NCBI GenBank assembly: GCA_963926405.1
Contig: CAWUXI010000008.1
Coordinates: 1 to 9,622 of the forward strand
Reading direction: 5' to 3'
Length of the DNA: 9,622 bases
DNA from: CALSMU01 sp963926405
GTDB taxonomy: Bacteria; Bacteroidota; Bacteroidia; Flavobacteriales_D; Parvicellaceae
The notes beneath the pieces are model-generated. The model did not search any database. It was not told the origin of the DNA and saw only the letters and a list, made by a program, of their open reading frames with translations. Shown piece after piece: positions 1 to 6,631 of this stretch. Each line of letters starts with the position of its first letter. The first letter of the stretch is position 1. The position numbers and the translations under genes were made by a program.

Positions 1-1641
1 GTAATGGTTAAAGAGTTTAGGGATGGTGTTCAAATAGGTGAAGCAGTAAGAGATGTTCAGTATAAATCTCTAGCCTGCATACTAGATACCCCTCCGCAAA
101 TTGTTTTAGAAGATTCAGTCGAGGTGTATGTTTCTGATGAAATTTGTGTGGATATGTATGTTTTTGATGCTGATGGAACTGATACTATTTATTTAGGTGT
201 AGAATCTATAGATTTTGATTTGCCTGGAACTTATGTGCAGCCGTCTGATTTATTGGGGAATTTATATTATGCTAATTTCCAAAATACAGGAGATACATTA
301 TGGATAGATTATCTTGATTCTGCTAATAATGTATATCAAGGATTAGGTTATATTCCAATTCGTTATTGTTGGTCTCCGGGATGCGAAGATTTGGATTCAA
401 CTTACCATTTAAGTTTATTAGCTTATTCTATAGGATGTTCTGGTTCAGACACTACAGCAAAAGATATTGTTATTCATGTTGTGCATGACGCTGCTCCTTT
501 AATTGATATAGGTACATCAGATACGGTAAGTGTTACGGTAGCCGAACAGATTTGTTTTGATATTTTAGTTACTGATACAATTGCAGCAGATACCATTAAT
601 GTTATTCCATCTTCGTCTGAATTTGATTTATTAGGAACGTATGTGCCTCCAACAGGTTTAGGAGCAGGTCAATATTATTATAGTAATTTCTTTGGGATTG
701 ATACGGTTATGATGGATTATTATGATTTTAACCCTTTTACTGGTCAAGTTACAAGTATCGATTCTATTCCATTGCGGTATTGTTTTACTCCAGGTTGTGA
801 TGTGATAGATGAAACGTTTGTTGTTAACCTAGCGGCTTATACTGAAGGTTGCGGCGGCTCTGACACTACAGAATCAGCTTTAACTGTTGTTATAGAATTC
901 ACACCTCCTGCGTTCATTCTAGATATTCCAACAGAGTTAAATGTTACTTATGGAGAATCTATTTGTTTTGAATTATTGGCGCAAGATGTGTCTAATTCAG
1001 GTTTAGTATTAAGTGTTGAACCAATCAATGACGGATTTAATTTTTCAGGATCTTATATCGTTCCAGAAACAATAGCAGGTAATGCATATTATAATGAATT
1101 TTGGTATAATGGTGCAGCAATAGATACTTTATGGATTGATAATTATTCTTATAACGAGACTACAGGTGCAGTTTCTGGAATAGGAGATGTTCCAATTAAG
1201 TATTGTTGGACACCTAACTGTGGAGAGGTAGTGTTAAAAGAATATGACTTATCGTTTCGTGCTTCAATTTACGATTGTGCCTTGCATACTGAGGATAAAG
1301 ATATTATAGTAAAAATTGATATTCCACCTACAACGGTAGACTATCCAAATGTGTTTACCCCAAATGGAGATGGAGATAATGATGTGTTTAAGCTAATTAC
1401 TGAGAACAATGTATGTTTCGATAATATAAATGTAGCCATCTATAATAGATGGGGATTAAAGATGTTTGAATCTACTAATCTTAGATTTGAATGGGATGGA
1501 ACAAATAAACAAGGGGCAAAGTGTAAAGCAGGTGTTTACTATGTTGTGCTAACCGGATCTTACAATGGAGATTATCTTCCTAATGGAAATCAAGAAATAG
1601 TTCCTATTGAAAAAGGTTATTCCTTTCAGTTATTTAGATAA
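1..1641 (+). CDS. Secreted multi-module protein with gliding-motility-type (CHU_C, T9SS) C-terminal domain, 5' partial
   Basis: The reading frame is open to the left edge. The first ATG (position 4) is followed by no signal peptide, so the true start lies upstream and about 546 residues are visible. Counting from that ATG, three modules of about 130-140 residues follow one another (roughly 30-160, 161-299 and 300-440). Each has an 'ICxD/E' strand, an 'F-x-G-x-Y-x-x-P' segment, a 'YCW/F-(S/T)-P-x-C' motif and a later Cys, which suggests repeated beta-sandwich adhesin-like domains with disulfides. The last ~95 residues begin with 'PNVFTPNGDGDNDVF' and contain 'YNRWG' and 'W-D-G', which is the gliding-motility-associated/CHU_C domain used for T9SS export. 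It probably acts at the cell surface or outside the cell as an adhesin or matrix protein; the ligand is unknown. The stop codon is TAA at 1639-1641. The last 12 bases overlap the 3' end of the opposing bshA. Confidence 0.9.
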   Translation, partial: VMVKEFRDGVQIGEAVRDVQYKSLACILDTPPQIVLEDSVEVYVSDEICVDMYVFDADGTDTIYLGVESIDFDLPGTYVQPSDLLGNLYYANFQNTGDTLWIDYLDSANNVYQGLGYIPIRYCWSPGCEDLDSTYHLSLLAYSIGCSGSDTTAKDIVIHVVHDAAPLIDIGTSDTVSVTVAEQICFDILVTDTIAADTINVIPSSSEFDLLGTYVPPTGLGAGQYYYSNFFGIDTVMMDYYDFNPFTGQVTSIDSIPLRYCFTPGCDVIDETFVVNLAAYTEGCGGSDTTESALTVVIEFTPPAFILDIPTELNVTYGESICFELLAQDVSNSGLVLSVEPINDGFNFSGSYIVPETIAGNAYYNEFWYNGAAIDTLWIDNYSYNETTGAVSGIGDVPIKYCWTPNCGEVVLKEYDLSFRASIYDCALHTEDKDIIVKIDIPPTTVDYPNVFTPNGDGDNDVFKLITENNVCFDNINVAIYNRWGLKMFESTNLRFEWDGTNKQGAKCKAGVYYVVLTGSYNGDYLPNGNQEIVPIEKGYSFQLFR

Positions 1642-2763
1642 CAAAATCGTTTTTCTATAAAGATTTTCGTAAAGCGGGAGTATTTGATTGATATCAAATA
1701 CTCCCGCTTTTTTTATTGCTGCTTTTTTAAAGCTAGCAAGCCTTTCTTTAGACTCTAGAACAAATAAAGCATGTTGAACCATTCCATCAATGTCTCCTAC
1801 ATTTGTTAGGTATCCACTTTCTCCATTTGTAACAACCTCCGGCAAGCCACCTGTATTAGATGCTATCACCGGCACTCCAGACGCCATTGCTTCTAATGCT
1901 GCTAAACCAAAACTTTCGGTTTCAGAAGGTAAAAGAAATAAATCGGAGATGTTTAGCACCTCTTTTGTAGATTCCATTTGGCCAAGAAACAAGGTGTTCT
2001 CCATGCAGTATTTATCTCTGCATAGCCTTTCTAATCTTGGTCTTTCTGGCCCATCTCCAACGAGTAGAAGTTTACAAGGAATTTTCTCCCTTAACTTATT
2101 AAATACTGCAATAACGTCATCAACTCTTTTTACCTTTCTAAAATTAGAAATATGCGTAATTATAAATTCTCCATTTGGAGCATACCGCTTTTTATATTTT
2201 TCATTATTGGGTAAATTATATTCTTGCAGGCAAATAAAATTAGGAATAACTTCAATTTCATTGGTTATAGAAAAATGGTCTAATGTGTCTTTTTTTAAGC
2301 TTTCGGAAACTGCAGTGACGGCATTCGAATTGTTTATTGCAAAAGTAATAACAGGTTCAAATGAAGGATCTTTACCAACAAGTGTAATATCCGTACCGTG
2401 CAAAGTTGTTATAAAAGGGATATTTATTCCCTGAGATTTTAGTATTTGCTGGGCCATATATGCAGCAGATGCATGCGGAATAGCGTAATGTACATGTAGC
2501 AAGTCTAATTCTTCAAATTTTACAACATCAACTAATTTACTTGTAAGTACCTGTTCGTAAGGTGTATGCTCAAACAAGGGGTATTCTGAAACAGAAACTT
2601 GGTGAAAATAAATATTTCCTCTTAATTCATTTAACCTTACTGGTTTGCTATAAGTAATGAAATGTATTTCATGCCCTTTTTCTGCTAAAGCTTTTCCTAA
2701 CTCCGTTGCTACAACACCACTTCCTCCAAAAGTTGGATATAAAACTATTCCTATCTTCATCAT
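1630..2763 (-). CDS. bshA: N-acetyl-alpha-D-glucosaminyl L-malate synthase (bacillithiol biosynthesis glycosyltransferase)
   Basis: This is a full-length 377-residue GT4-family retaining glycosyltransferase. BshA transfers GlcNAc from UDP-GlcNAc to L-malate, the first step of bacillithiol synthesis, in the cytoplasm. Visible signatures are the N-terminal 'IGIVLYPTFGGSGVVATELG' (residues 4-23) with its Gly-rich loop, 'TTLHGTD' (119-125), 'HISNFRKVKRVDDV' (204-217), 'VGDGPER' (235-241) and the EX7E motif E283...E291 in 'ETESFGLAALEAM', followed by 'SGVPVIASNTGGLPEVV'. The C-terminal helix 'FDINQILPLYENLY' (356-369) matches the family ending. Start: two ATG codons are adjacent (MM); the second, at 2760, would give the usual 'MKIGI' start. 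bshB and bshC are not in the window, which is usual because these genes are often dispersed. The gene converges with the T9SS gene (12-nt overlap) and diverges from the carboxylase gene. Confidence 0.9.
   Translation of the reverse strand: MMKIGIVLYPTFGGSGVVATELGKALAEKGHEIHFITYSKPVRLNELRGNIYFHQVSVSEYPLFEHTPYEQVLTSKLVDVVKFEELDLLHVHYAIPHASAAYMAQQILKSQGINIPFITTLHGTDITLVGKDPSFEPVITFAINNSNAVTAVSESLKKDTLDHFSITNEIEVIPNFICLQEYNLPNNEKYKKRYAPNGEFIITHISNFRKVKRVDDVIAVFNKLREKIPCKLLLVGDGPERPRLERLCRDKYCMENTLFLGQMESTKEVLNISDLFLLPSETESFGLAALEAMASGVPVIASNTGGLPEVVTNGESGYLTNVGDIDGMVQHALFVLESKERLASFKKAAIKKAGVFDINQILPLYENLYRKTILLSK
1671..1714 (+). terminator. Intrinsic terminator of the T9SS protein gene, embedded in bshA coding sequence
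   Basis: The arms AAAGCGGGAGTATTTGAT (1671-1688) and ATCAAATACTCCCGCTTT (1693-1710) are perfectly complementary over 18 bp with a 4-nt loop (TGAT). A run of seven T spans 1708-1714 on the + strand. The hairpin begins 29 nt after the stop of the upstream + strand gene, as expected for an intrinsic terminator. On the minus strand only three T follow the stem, so termination should be mainly rightward. The whole structure lies within codons 352-365 of bshA, so the bases also encode protein. Confidence 0.85.
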
Positions 2764-2780
2764 TCTAAACTTTGTGTGCG

Positions 2781-2788
2781 CGAATGTA
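2781..2788 (-). promoter_or_regulatory. Possible bshA promoter -7 box
   Basis: Read on the minus strand this is TACATTCG, close to the Bacteroidota -7 consensus TAnnTTTG (one mismatch) and of the same TTCG type as the box facing the carboxylase gene. It ends 17 nt before the upstream bshA ATG. I could not find a convincing -33 TTTG at the expected spacing, so this is a weak call. Confidence 0.3.
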
Positions 2789-2819
2789 TGTAATTATATG
2801 GAAAGGATTTTGTCAGAAA

Positions 2820-2851
2820 TTTCACAATCTATGATTCCTTTCTTATCTTCG
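2820..2851 (+). promoter_or_regulatory. Candidate promoter of the carboxyltransferase gene
   Basis: TATCTTCG at 2844-2851 matches the Bacteroidota -7 element TAnnTTTG at 7 of 8 positions. TTTC at 2820-2823, with a 20-nt spacer, sits where the -33 TTTG element is expected (one mismatch). Transcription would start near 2857, giving a leader of about 30 nt before the ATG at 2886. The leader is A-rich at its end and has no Shine-Dalgarno sequence, as is common in this phylum. Confidence 0.45.
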
Positions 2852-2885
2852 TGCCAATAGCTAGCAGAACTATTAAAAATGAATT

Positions 2886-4544
2886 ATGGCAATAGAGAAG
2901 ACTACAATGAAGAAGCAAGATTTAAAATTCAACAAGAATGAAGATTCGATGAAGCTAAAACTTTCTGCACTTCAGCGAAAAATTGACGCAATTCATTTAG
3001 GTGGAGGAGTGAAAAAGATTGAAAAACATCATTCAAAAGGAAAGTTAACAGCAAGGGAAAGAGTAGAGTTCTTATTGGATAAAGATTCTGATTATGTGGA
3101 AATGGGAGAATTTGCCGGATACGGAATGTATGAGCAATATGGAGGTTGTCCAAGTGGAGGGGTAGTAATAGTTATTGGTTATGTGAGTGGAAAGCAATGT
3201 GTAGTTGTTGCAAATGACGCAACGGTTAAAGCTGGTGCATGGTTTCCTATTACAGGAAAGAAGAATTTAAGAGCACAAGAAATTTCAATGGAGAATAAAC
3301 TGCCGATTATATATTTAGTTGATAGCGCCGGGGTTTTCTTGCCAATGCAAGACGAAATATTTCCAGACAAGGAGCACTTTGGTAGGATATTCAGAAATAA
3401 CGCTATTATGAGTTCTATGGGAATTACTCAAATAGCTGCGGTAATGGGAAGTTGTGTTGCAGGTGGCGCTTATTTGCCAATAATGAGTGATGAATCTTTG
3501 ATAGTTGATAAAACAGGTAGTATTTTCTTGGCAGGATCATATTTGGTAAAAGCTGCAGTAGGAGAGGTTATTGATAATGAGACTTTGGGTGGTGCAACTA
3601 CGCATACTGAAATAAGTGGAGTATGTGATTACAATAGTCCAGATGACAAATCATGTTTAACGACAATTCGTGAAATTATTGATAAAATTGGCGCACATGA
3701 ATCCGCTGGGTTTGATAGAAAGAAAAGCGTTGAGCCTAAATTAAATCCCAAAGAAATTTATGGCATTTTCCCAAAGGAAAGAACAACTCCTTATGAGACA
3801 AGAGATATTATTAAACGTTTAGTTGATAATTCTGAATTTACAGAATACAAATCAGGTTACGGAAAAACAATTGTTTGTGGATATGCTAGAATAGATGGTT
3901 GGTCTGTTGGAATTGTAGCTAATCAAAGAGAACTTATTAAGACCAAGAAAGGAGAAATGCAGTTTGGAGGGGTAATATACAGTGATAGTGCTGATAAGGC
4001 TGCTCGTTTTATTATGAATTGCAATCAAAAGAAGGTGCCGTTAGTCTTCCTTCAGGATGTAACCGGTTTTATGGTGGGTTCTCGCTCTGAACATGGTGGA
4101 ATAATTAAGGATGGTGCAAAGCTAGTTAGTGCAATGGCTAATTCAGTTGTTCCAAAATTTACTATTGTAATGGGGAACTCGTATGGTGCAGGAAACTATG
4201 CAATGTGTGGAAAAGCATATGACCCTAGGTTGATTGTTGGTTGGCCTACAGCTCAAATTGCCGTTATGGGTGGCGCTCAAGCGGCAAAGGTATTGTTGCA
4301 GATAGAAGTAGCTAGTTTAAAGGCTAAAGGCGAAGAGATAACTCCCGAAAGAGAGAAAGAAATGTTTGATACCGTAAAGGCTCGTTACGATGAACAGACG
4401 ACTCCAGAATATGCAGCTTCCCGGTTGTGGATAGATGCTATTATTGATCCATTAGACACTAGGAAATGGATATCTATGGGGATAGAAGCTGCAGATCATG
4501 CACCCATTAAAAAACCTTATAATGTTGGCGTGATTCAAACATAA
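2886..4544 (+). CDS. Acyl-CoA carboxylase beta subunit (carboxyltransferase), methylcrotonyl-CoA carboxylase-like
   Basis: This 552-residue cytoplasmic carboxyltransferase would move CO2 from carboxybiotin to an acyl-CoA. Order and motifs: 'GKLTARERVEFLLD' (52-65), 'GGCPSGGVVIVIGYVSGK' (86-103), 'ANDATVKAGAWFPITGKKNLRAQEI' region (109-133), 'YLVDSAGVFLPMQDEIFPDKEHFGRIF' region (143-169), N-domain oxyanion loop 'GSCVAGGAY' (188-196), 'FLQDVTGFMVG' (388-398) and C-domain oxyanion loop 'NSYGAGNYAMCG' (431-442). The 'FPD-HFGRIF', 'SRLW-D-IIDP-DTR' and terminal 'API' features resemble MCCB of leucine degradation more than propionyl-CoA PccB. Substrate is therefore likely a branched or unsaturated acyl-CoA, but it cannot be fixed from sequence alone. 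A segment at ~348-362 ('ELIKTKKGEMQFGGV') looks longer than in typical MCCB. Start: the upstream ATG at 2886 is used here; ATG at 2907 (M8, 'MKKQDLKFNKNED') is a credible alternative. No biotin carboxylase/BCCP alpha subunit lies nearby. Confidence 0.88.
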   Translation: MAIEKTTMKKQDLKFNKNEDSMKLKLSALQRKIDAIHLGGGVKKIEKHHSKGKLTARERVEFLLDKDSDYVEMGEFAGYGMYEQYGGCPSGGVVIVIGYVSGKQCVVVANDATVKAGAWFPITGKKNLRAQEISMENKLPIIYLVDSAGVFLPMQDEIFPDKEHFGRIFRNNAIMSSMGITQIAAVMGSCVAGGAYLPIMSDESLIVDKTGSIFLAGSYLVKAAVGEVIDNETLGGATTHTEISGVCDYNSPDDKSCLTTIREIIDKIGAHESAGFDRKKSVEPKLNPKEIYGIFPKERTTPYETRDIIKRLVDNSEFTEYKSGYGKTIVCGYARIDGWSVGIVANQRELIKTKKGEMQFGGVIYSDSADKAARFIMNCNQKKVPLVFLQDVTGFMVGSRSEHGGIIKDGAKLVSAMANSVVPKFTIVMGNSYGAGNYAMCGKAYDPRLIVGWPTAQIAVMGGAQAAKVLLQIEVASLKAKGEEITPEREKEMFDTVKARYDEQTTPEYAASRLWIDAIIDPLDTRKWISMGIEAADHAPIKKPYNVGVIQT

Positions 4545-4586
4545 TTACGGTAACTAATGGTATAATGATTGTTGTACGAATCACGC
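4528..4586. repeat. Inverted repeat spanning the carboxylase stop codon
   Basis: GCGTGATTC (4528-4536) and GAATCACGC (4578-4586) are exact reverse complements separated by 41 nt. The pairing can extend by one G-U and one T-A pair on the outside. The left arm is the end of the carboxylase coding sequence and the stop codon (4542-4544) is in the loop. TATGTTTTAACTTTTT follows the right arm. It may act as a weak terminator or 3'-end stabiliser, but the long loop and the broken T-run make this uncertain. Confidence 0.35.
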
Positions 4587-4638
4587 TATGTTTTAACTTT
4601 TTGCAATCTGTCTGACAAGAAAGTTTCAACGCAAGAAA

Positions 4639-4646
4639 TAAATTTG
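4639..4646 (+). promoter_or_regulatory. Possible -7 promoter box just before the DUF547 gene
   Basis: TAAATTTG is an exact match to the Bacteroidota -7 element TAnnTTTG. It ends 4 nt before the ATG at 4651, so a transcript from it would start at or next to the start codon and be leaderless, or would begin inside the gene. No TTTG sits at the expected -33 spacing; the nearest is TTTG at 4600-4603, 35 nt upstream. The match may be chance in AT-rich DNA. Confidence 0.25.
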
Positions 4647-4650
4647 AATA

Positions 4651-5376
4651 ATGACAAAAATAAGTTTCATAATAGCTTTAATGATGTTATTGCATTTTCA
4701 ATGTTTTGGGCAAGATATTAAAGAGCATATTTCACATGGCACTTGGGATTCTTTGTTGAGTAAGCATGTTAATTCAGAAGGTAAAGTGAATTATGACGCC
4801 TTCAAATCGGACCTAGATAAACTTGATAACTATCTTAAACTAATTGGAGATAATGAACCAAAATCTGATTGGTCTCAAACAGAAAAAAAAGCTTTTTGGT
4901 TGAACGCATATAACGCATGGACAATTAAACTCGTATTAGAAAGATATCCAGTAAATAGTATAAAAGATGTTTCGGCTAAACCTTGGGATAAAAGATTTAT
5001 AAAGATTGGAGCGAATATGCATTCCTTAAATGACATTGAAAATAAAATTATTCGAAGACAATTTAAAGATGCAAGGATTCATTTTGCTGTTAATTGCGCA
5101 GCGATTTCTTGTCCAAAGTTAAGCAACATGGCATTTACAGTTTCAAATGTAGAAAAGGAATTAGATAGACTTACTAAAGCGTTTTTTAAGACGGGTAATG
5201 TTAATTTAGATGAGAAATCTGCACAATTATCCAAAATTTTTGAATGGTATGCTGATGACTTTATTGAAGAAAGCCAATCCGTTTTAAAGTTTGTAGAAGA
5301 ATATTCAGGGATGACATTTCATTCTAAAGTAAAAGTTAGTTACCTGGATTACAACTGGAAGCTGAATAAGCAATAA
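4651..5376 (+). CDS. DUF547 domain-containing exported protein
   Basis: This 241-residue protein has an N-terminal hydrophobic signal peptide (about 1-21, ending 'CFGQ', with likely cleavage after it). C18 is not in a good lipobox context. The mature part is a DUF547 domain. Its hallmark segments are 'KKAFWLNAYNAWTIKLVL' (79-96), 'SLNDIENKIIRRQF' (125-138), 'ARIHFAVNCAAISCPKL' (141-157) with C149 and C154, 'IFEWYADDF' (196-204) and the C-terminal 'YLDYNWKLN'. DUF547 has no firmly established biochemical role; similarity to papain/transglutaminase-like folds has been suggested for the family, but I cannot assign an activity here. The periplasm is the likely location. The stop codon (5374-5376) directly abuts the arsS ATG at 5377, so the two are almost certainly co-transcribed and possibly translationally coupled. 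This links the protein to arsenic or radical-SAM metabolism by context only. Confidence 0.85.
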   Translation: MTKISFIIALMMLLHFQCFGQDIKEHISHGTWDSLLSKHVNSEGKVNYDAFKSDLDKLDNYLKLIGDNEPKSDWSQTEKKAFWLNAYNAWTIKLVLERYPVNSIKDVSAKPWDKRFIKIGANMHSLNDIENKIIRRQFKDARIHFAVNCAAISCPKLSNMAFTVSNVEKELDRLTKAFFKTGNVNLDEKSAQLSKIFEWYADDFIEESQSVLKFVEEYSGMTFHSKVKVSYLDYNWKLNKQ

Positions 5377-6447
5377 ATGATAGAAACAAAATCCCGTAAA
5401 ATTTCTTTAAAAGGACAAGATAAAGCTATCGTTGAAGTAAAAAAACAACTAGAGATATTAGAAGGGGAGTTGTTTAATGGTGCATTATATCCAAAGTTTT
5501 CAAGTAAATTAAAGGTACAGAATAACTTTCCGCTTAAAGTTAAAAAACTTGAAATATTTCAGGTGAATATTGGCTACATGTGTAACCAGGTTTGCGACCA
5601 TTGCCATGTTGATGCTGGGCCTGACCGAAAAGAAATTATGACTAAAAACACTATGAGACAGTGTTTGGAAGCTATTAAGAAGTCCGGAGCGCATACAATA
5701 GATATTACAGGAGGAGCCCCGGAAATGAATCCCAATTTTAGATGGTTTATTGAAGAATTAACCAAAATAGGTATAGATGATATTATCGTTCGTTCTAATT
5801 TGACCATCATTGTTTCAAATAAAAAATACCGGAGTTTACCTGCGTTTTTCAAAGCGAATAATATTCATTTGATTTCTTCACTTCCTTGTTATACTTTAGA
5901 AAATGTAGATAAGCAAAGAGGAGATGGTGTTTTCAACGCTTCTATAGAAGCGTTGAAAATGCTTAATAAAGTAGGGTATGGGGTTGAAAATACAGGCCTC
6001 CAATTAGATTTAGTTTTTAACCCAGGAGGTGCATCTTTACCTGGTGACCAAAAAAGCCTGGAGCTTGATTACAAAAGAGAATTACAACAAAATTTCGGAA
6101 TAACTTTTAATCAATTATTTACGATAACAAACTTACCAATAAGTCGGTTTTTAGATTTTCTAGTTGCGAGTGAACGATTTGAAGAATATATGGAGAAACT
6201 AATTACGTCATACAATCCTTATACTGTCGAAAATTTGATGTGCCGTAATACTATTTCAGTAAGTTGGAAAGGTGATTTGTACGATTGCGACTTCAATCAA
6301 ATGTTGCATTTAAAAACGGCTTCATCCATTAAGCACATAGCAAATTTTAATGCAGATGAGCTGAGTAAAAGAGAGGTAGTAATTTCACAACATTGTTACG
6401 GGTGCACCGCAGGTGCAGGCTCTAGTTGTCAAGGAACAGTAGCTTAG
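5377..6447 (+). CDS. arsS: Radical SAM enzyme of the ArsS (arsenosugar biosynthesis) family
   Basis: This 356-residue cytoplasmic protein is a radical SAM enzyme. The [4Fe-4S]-binding CX3CX2C motif is 'CNQVCDHCH' (C69, C73, C76), followed by 'VDAGPDRKEIM'. The SAM-binding Gly-rich stretch is 'DITGGAPEMNPNF' (109-121). Other family segments are 'SSLPCYTLENVDKQRGDGVF' (167-186) and 'VFNPGGASLPGDQ' (213-225). The C-terminal region carries 'CRNTISVSWKGDLYDCDFNQ' (289-308) and the Cys-rich end 'HCYGCTAGAGSSCQG' (C340, C343, C351), probably an auxiliary metal or redox site. Characterised ArsS uses the 5'-deoxyadenosyl radical to join adenosine to trivalent dimethylarsenic, giving 5'-deoxy-5'-dimethylarsinoyl-adenosine, an arsenosugar precursor. 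Some relatives are selenoproteins; here every relevant position is encoded as Cys and there is no in-frame TGA. No arsM, arsR or arsenite transporter is visible. The start immediately follows the DUF547 stop codon with no spacer. Confidence 0.88.
   Translation: MIETKSRKISLKGQDKAIVEVKKQLEILEGELFNGALYPKFSSKLKVQNNFPLKVKKLEIFQVNIGYMCNQVCDHCHVDAGPDRKEIMTKNTMRQCLEAIKKSGAHTIDITGGAPEMNPNFRWFIEELTKIGIDDIIVRSNLTIIVSNKKYRSLPAFFKANNIHLISSLPCYTLENVDKQRGDGVFNASIEALKMLNKVGYGVENTGLQLDLVFNPGGASLPGDQKSLELDYKRELQQNFGITFNQLFTITNLPISRFLDFLVASERFEEYMEKLITSYNPYTVENLMCRNTISVSWKGDLYDCDFNQMLHLKTASSIKHIANFNADELSKREVVISQHCYGCTAGAGSSCQGTVA
5930..5959. repeat. Perfect 30-nt palindrome inside arsS
   Basis: TTTTCAACGCTTCTA (5930-5944) is immediately followed by its exact reverse complement TAGAAGCGTTGAAAA (5945-5959), with no mismatch and no spacer. 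It covers codons 185-195 of arsS ('VFNASIEALKM'). In RNA it could form a hairpin with a small loop at the centre. No T-tract follows (the next bases are TGCTTAATAAA), so it does not look like a terminator. A protein-binding site, an RNA-processing hairpin or coincidence are all possible. Confidence 0.8.
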
Positions 6448-6631
6448 TTGTTCTTAATTCTTTTGTTGAATGAATTAATATTACGATAGATGCGACAGGC
6501 TTAAGTAAAACTATTTAGAATTGGTTTGCTAGAACCATTAATTGGTATTCGATAATTAGTCAAATAAAAGAACGACTGAAATAAAGTAACATAAGAATTA
6601 AACCTTTTAAAGTCTCACTAGTCAAAGGCTT
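6448..6631. other. Intergenic region between arsS and the mbnP-like gene
   Basis: This 184-nt AT-rich gap contains no coding frame I can support, no strong terminator after arsS, and no full TAnnTTTG/TTTG promoter pair before the mbnP-like gene. A near-match TTGGTTTG occurs at 6521-6528 (one mismatch) without a -33 partner. A short imperfect hairpin (TGGTT/AACCA, loop TGCTAG, around 6522-6537) is present. No recognisable copper-regulator operator was seen. Because the gap is large, a promoter for the three-gene unit is expected here even though I cannot point to it. Confidence 0.4.

Noticed and set aside
4..6. ATG at position 4 as the true start of the T9SS protein
   Set aside because: The frame stays open upstream to the edge and no signal peptide follows, which a secreted protein would need. 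The gene is 5' partial.
1790..2434. A 214-codon + strand open frame opposite bshA
   Set aside because: It is antisense to clearly conserved bshA codons and its translation has no recognisable domain or coherent signal; it is a shadow frame.
2929..3370. Short minus strand open frames within the carboxylase gene
   Set aside because: They are antisense to strongly conserved carboxyltransferase sequence and have no start context or family features of their own.
4692..4713. Lipoprotein signal at C18 of the DUF547 protein
   Set aside because: The preceding residues (HFQ) do not fit a lipobox; ordinary signal peptidase cleavage after 'CFGQ' fits better.
5509..5852. Two overlapping minus strand open frames within arsS
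   Set aside because: They oppose the radical SAM core motif region; sequence conservation is explained fully by arsS.
6454..6601. 9-bp inverted repeat TTAATTCTT / AAGAATTAA
   Set aside because: The arms are AT-only apart from one C/G pair and 130 nt apart; such matches are expected by chance in this AT-rich gap.
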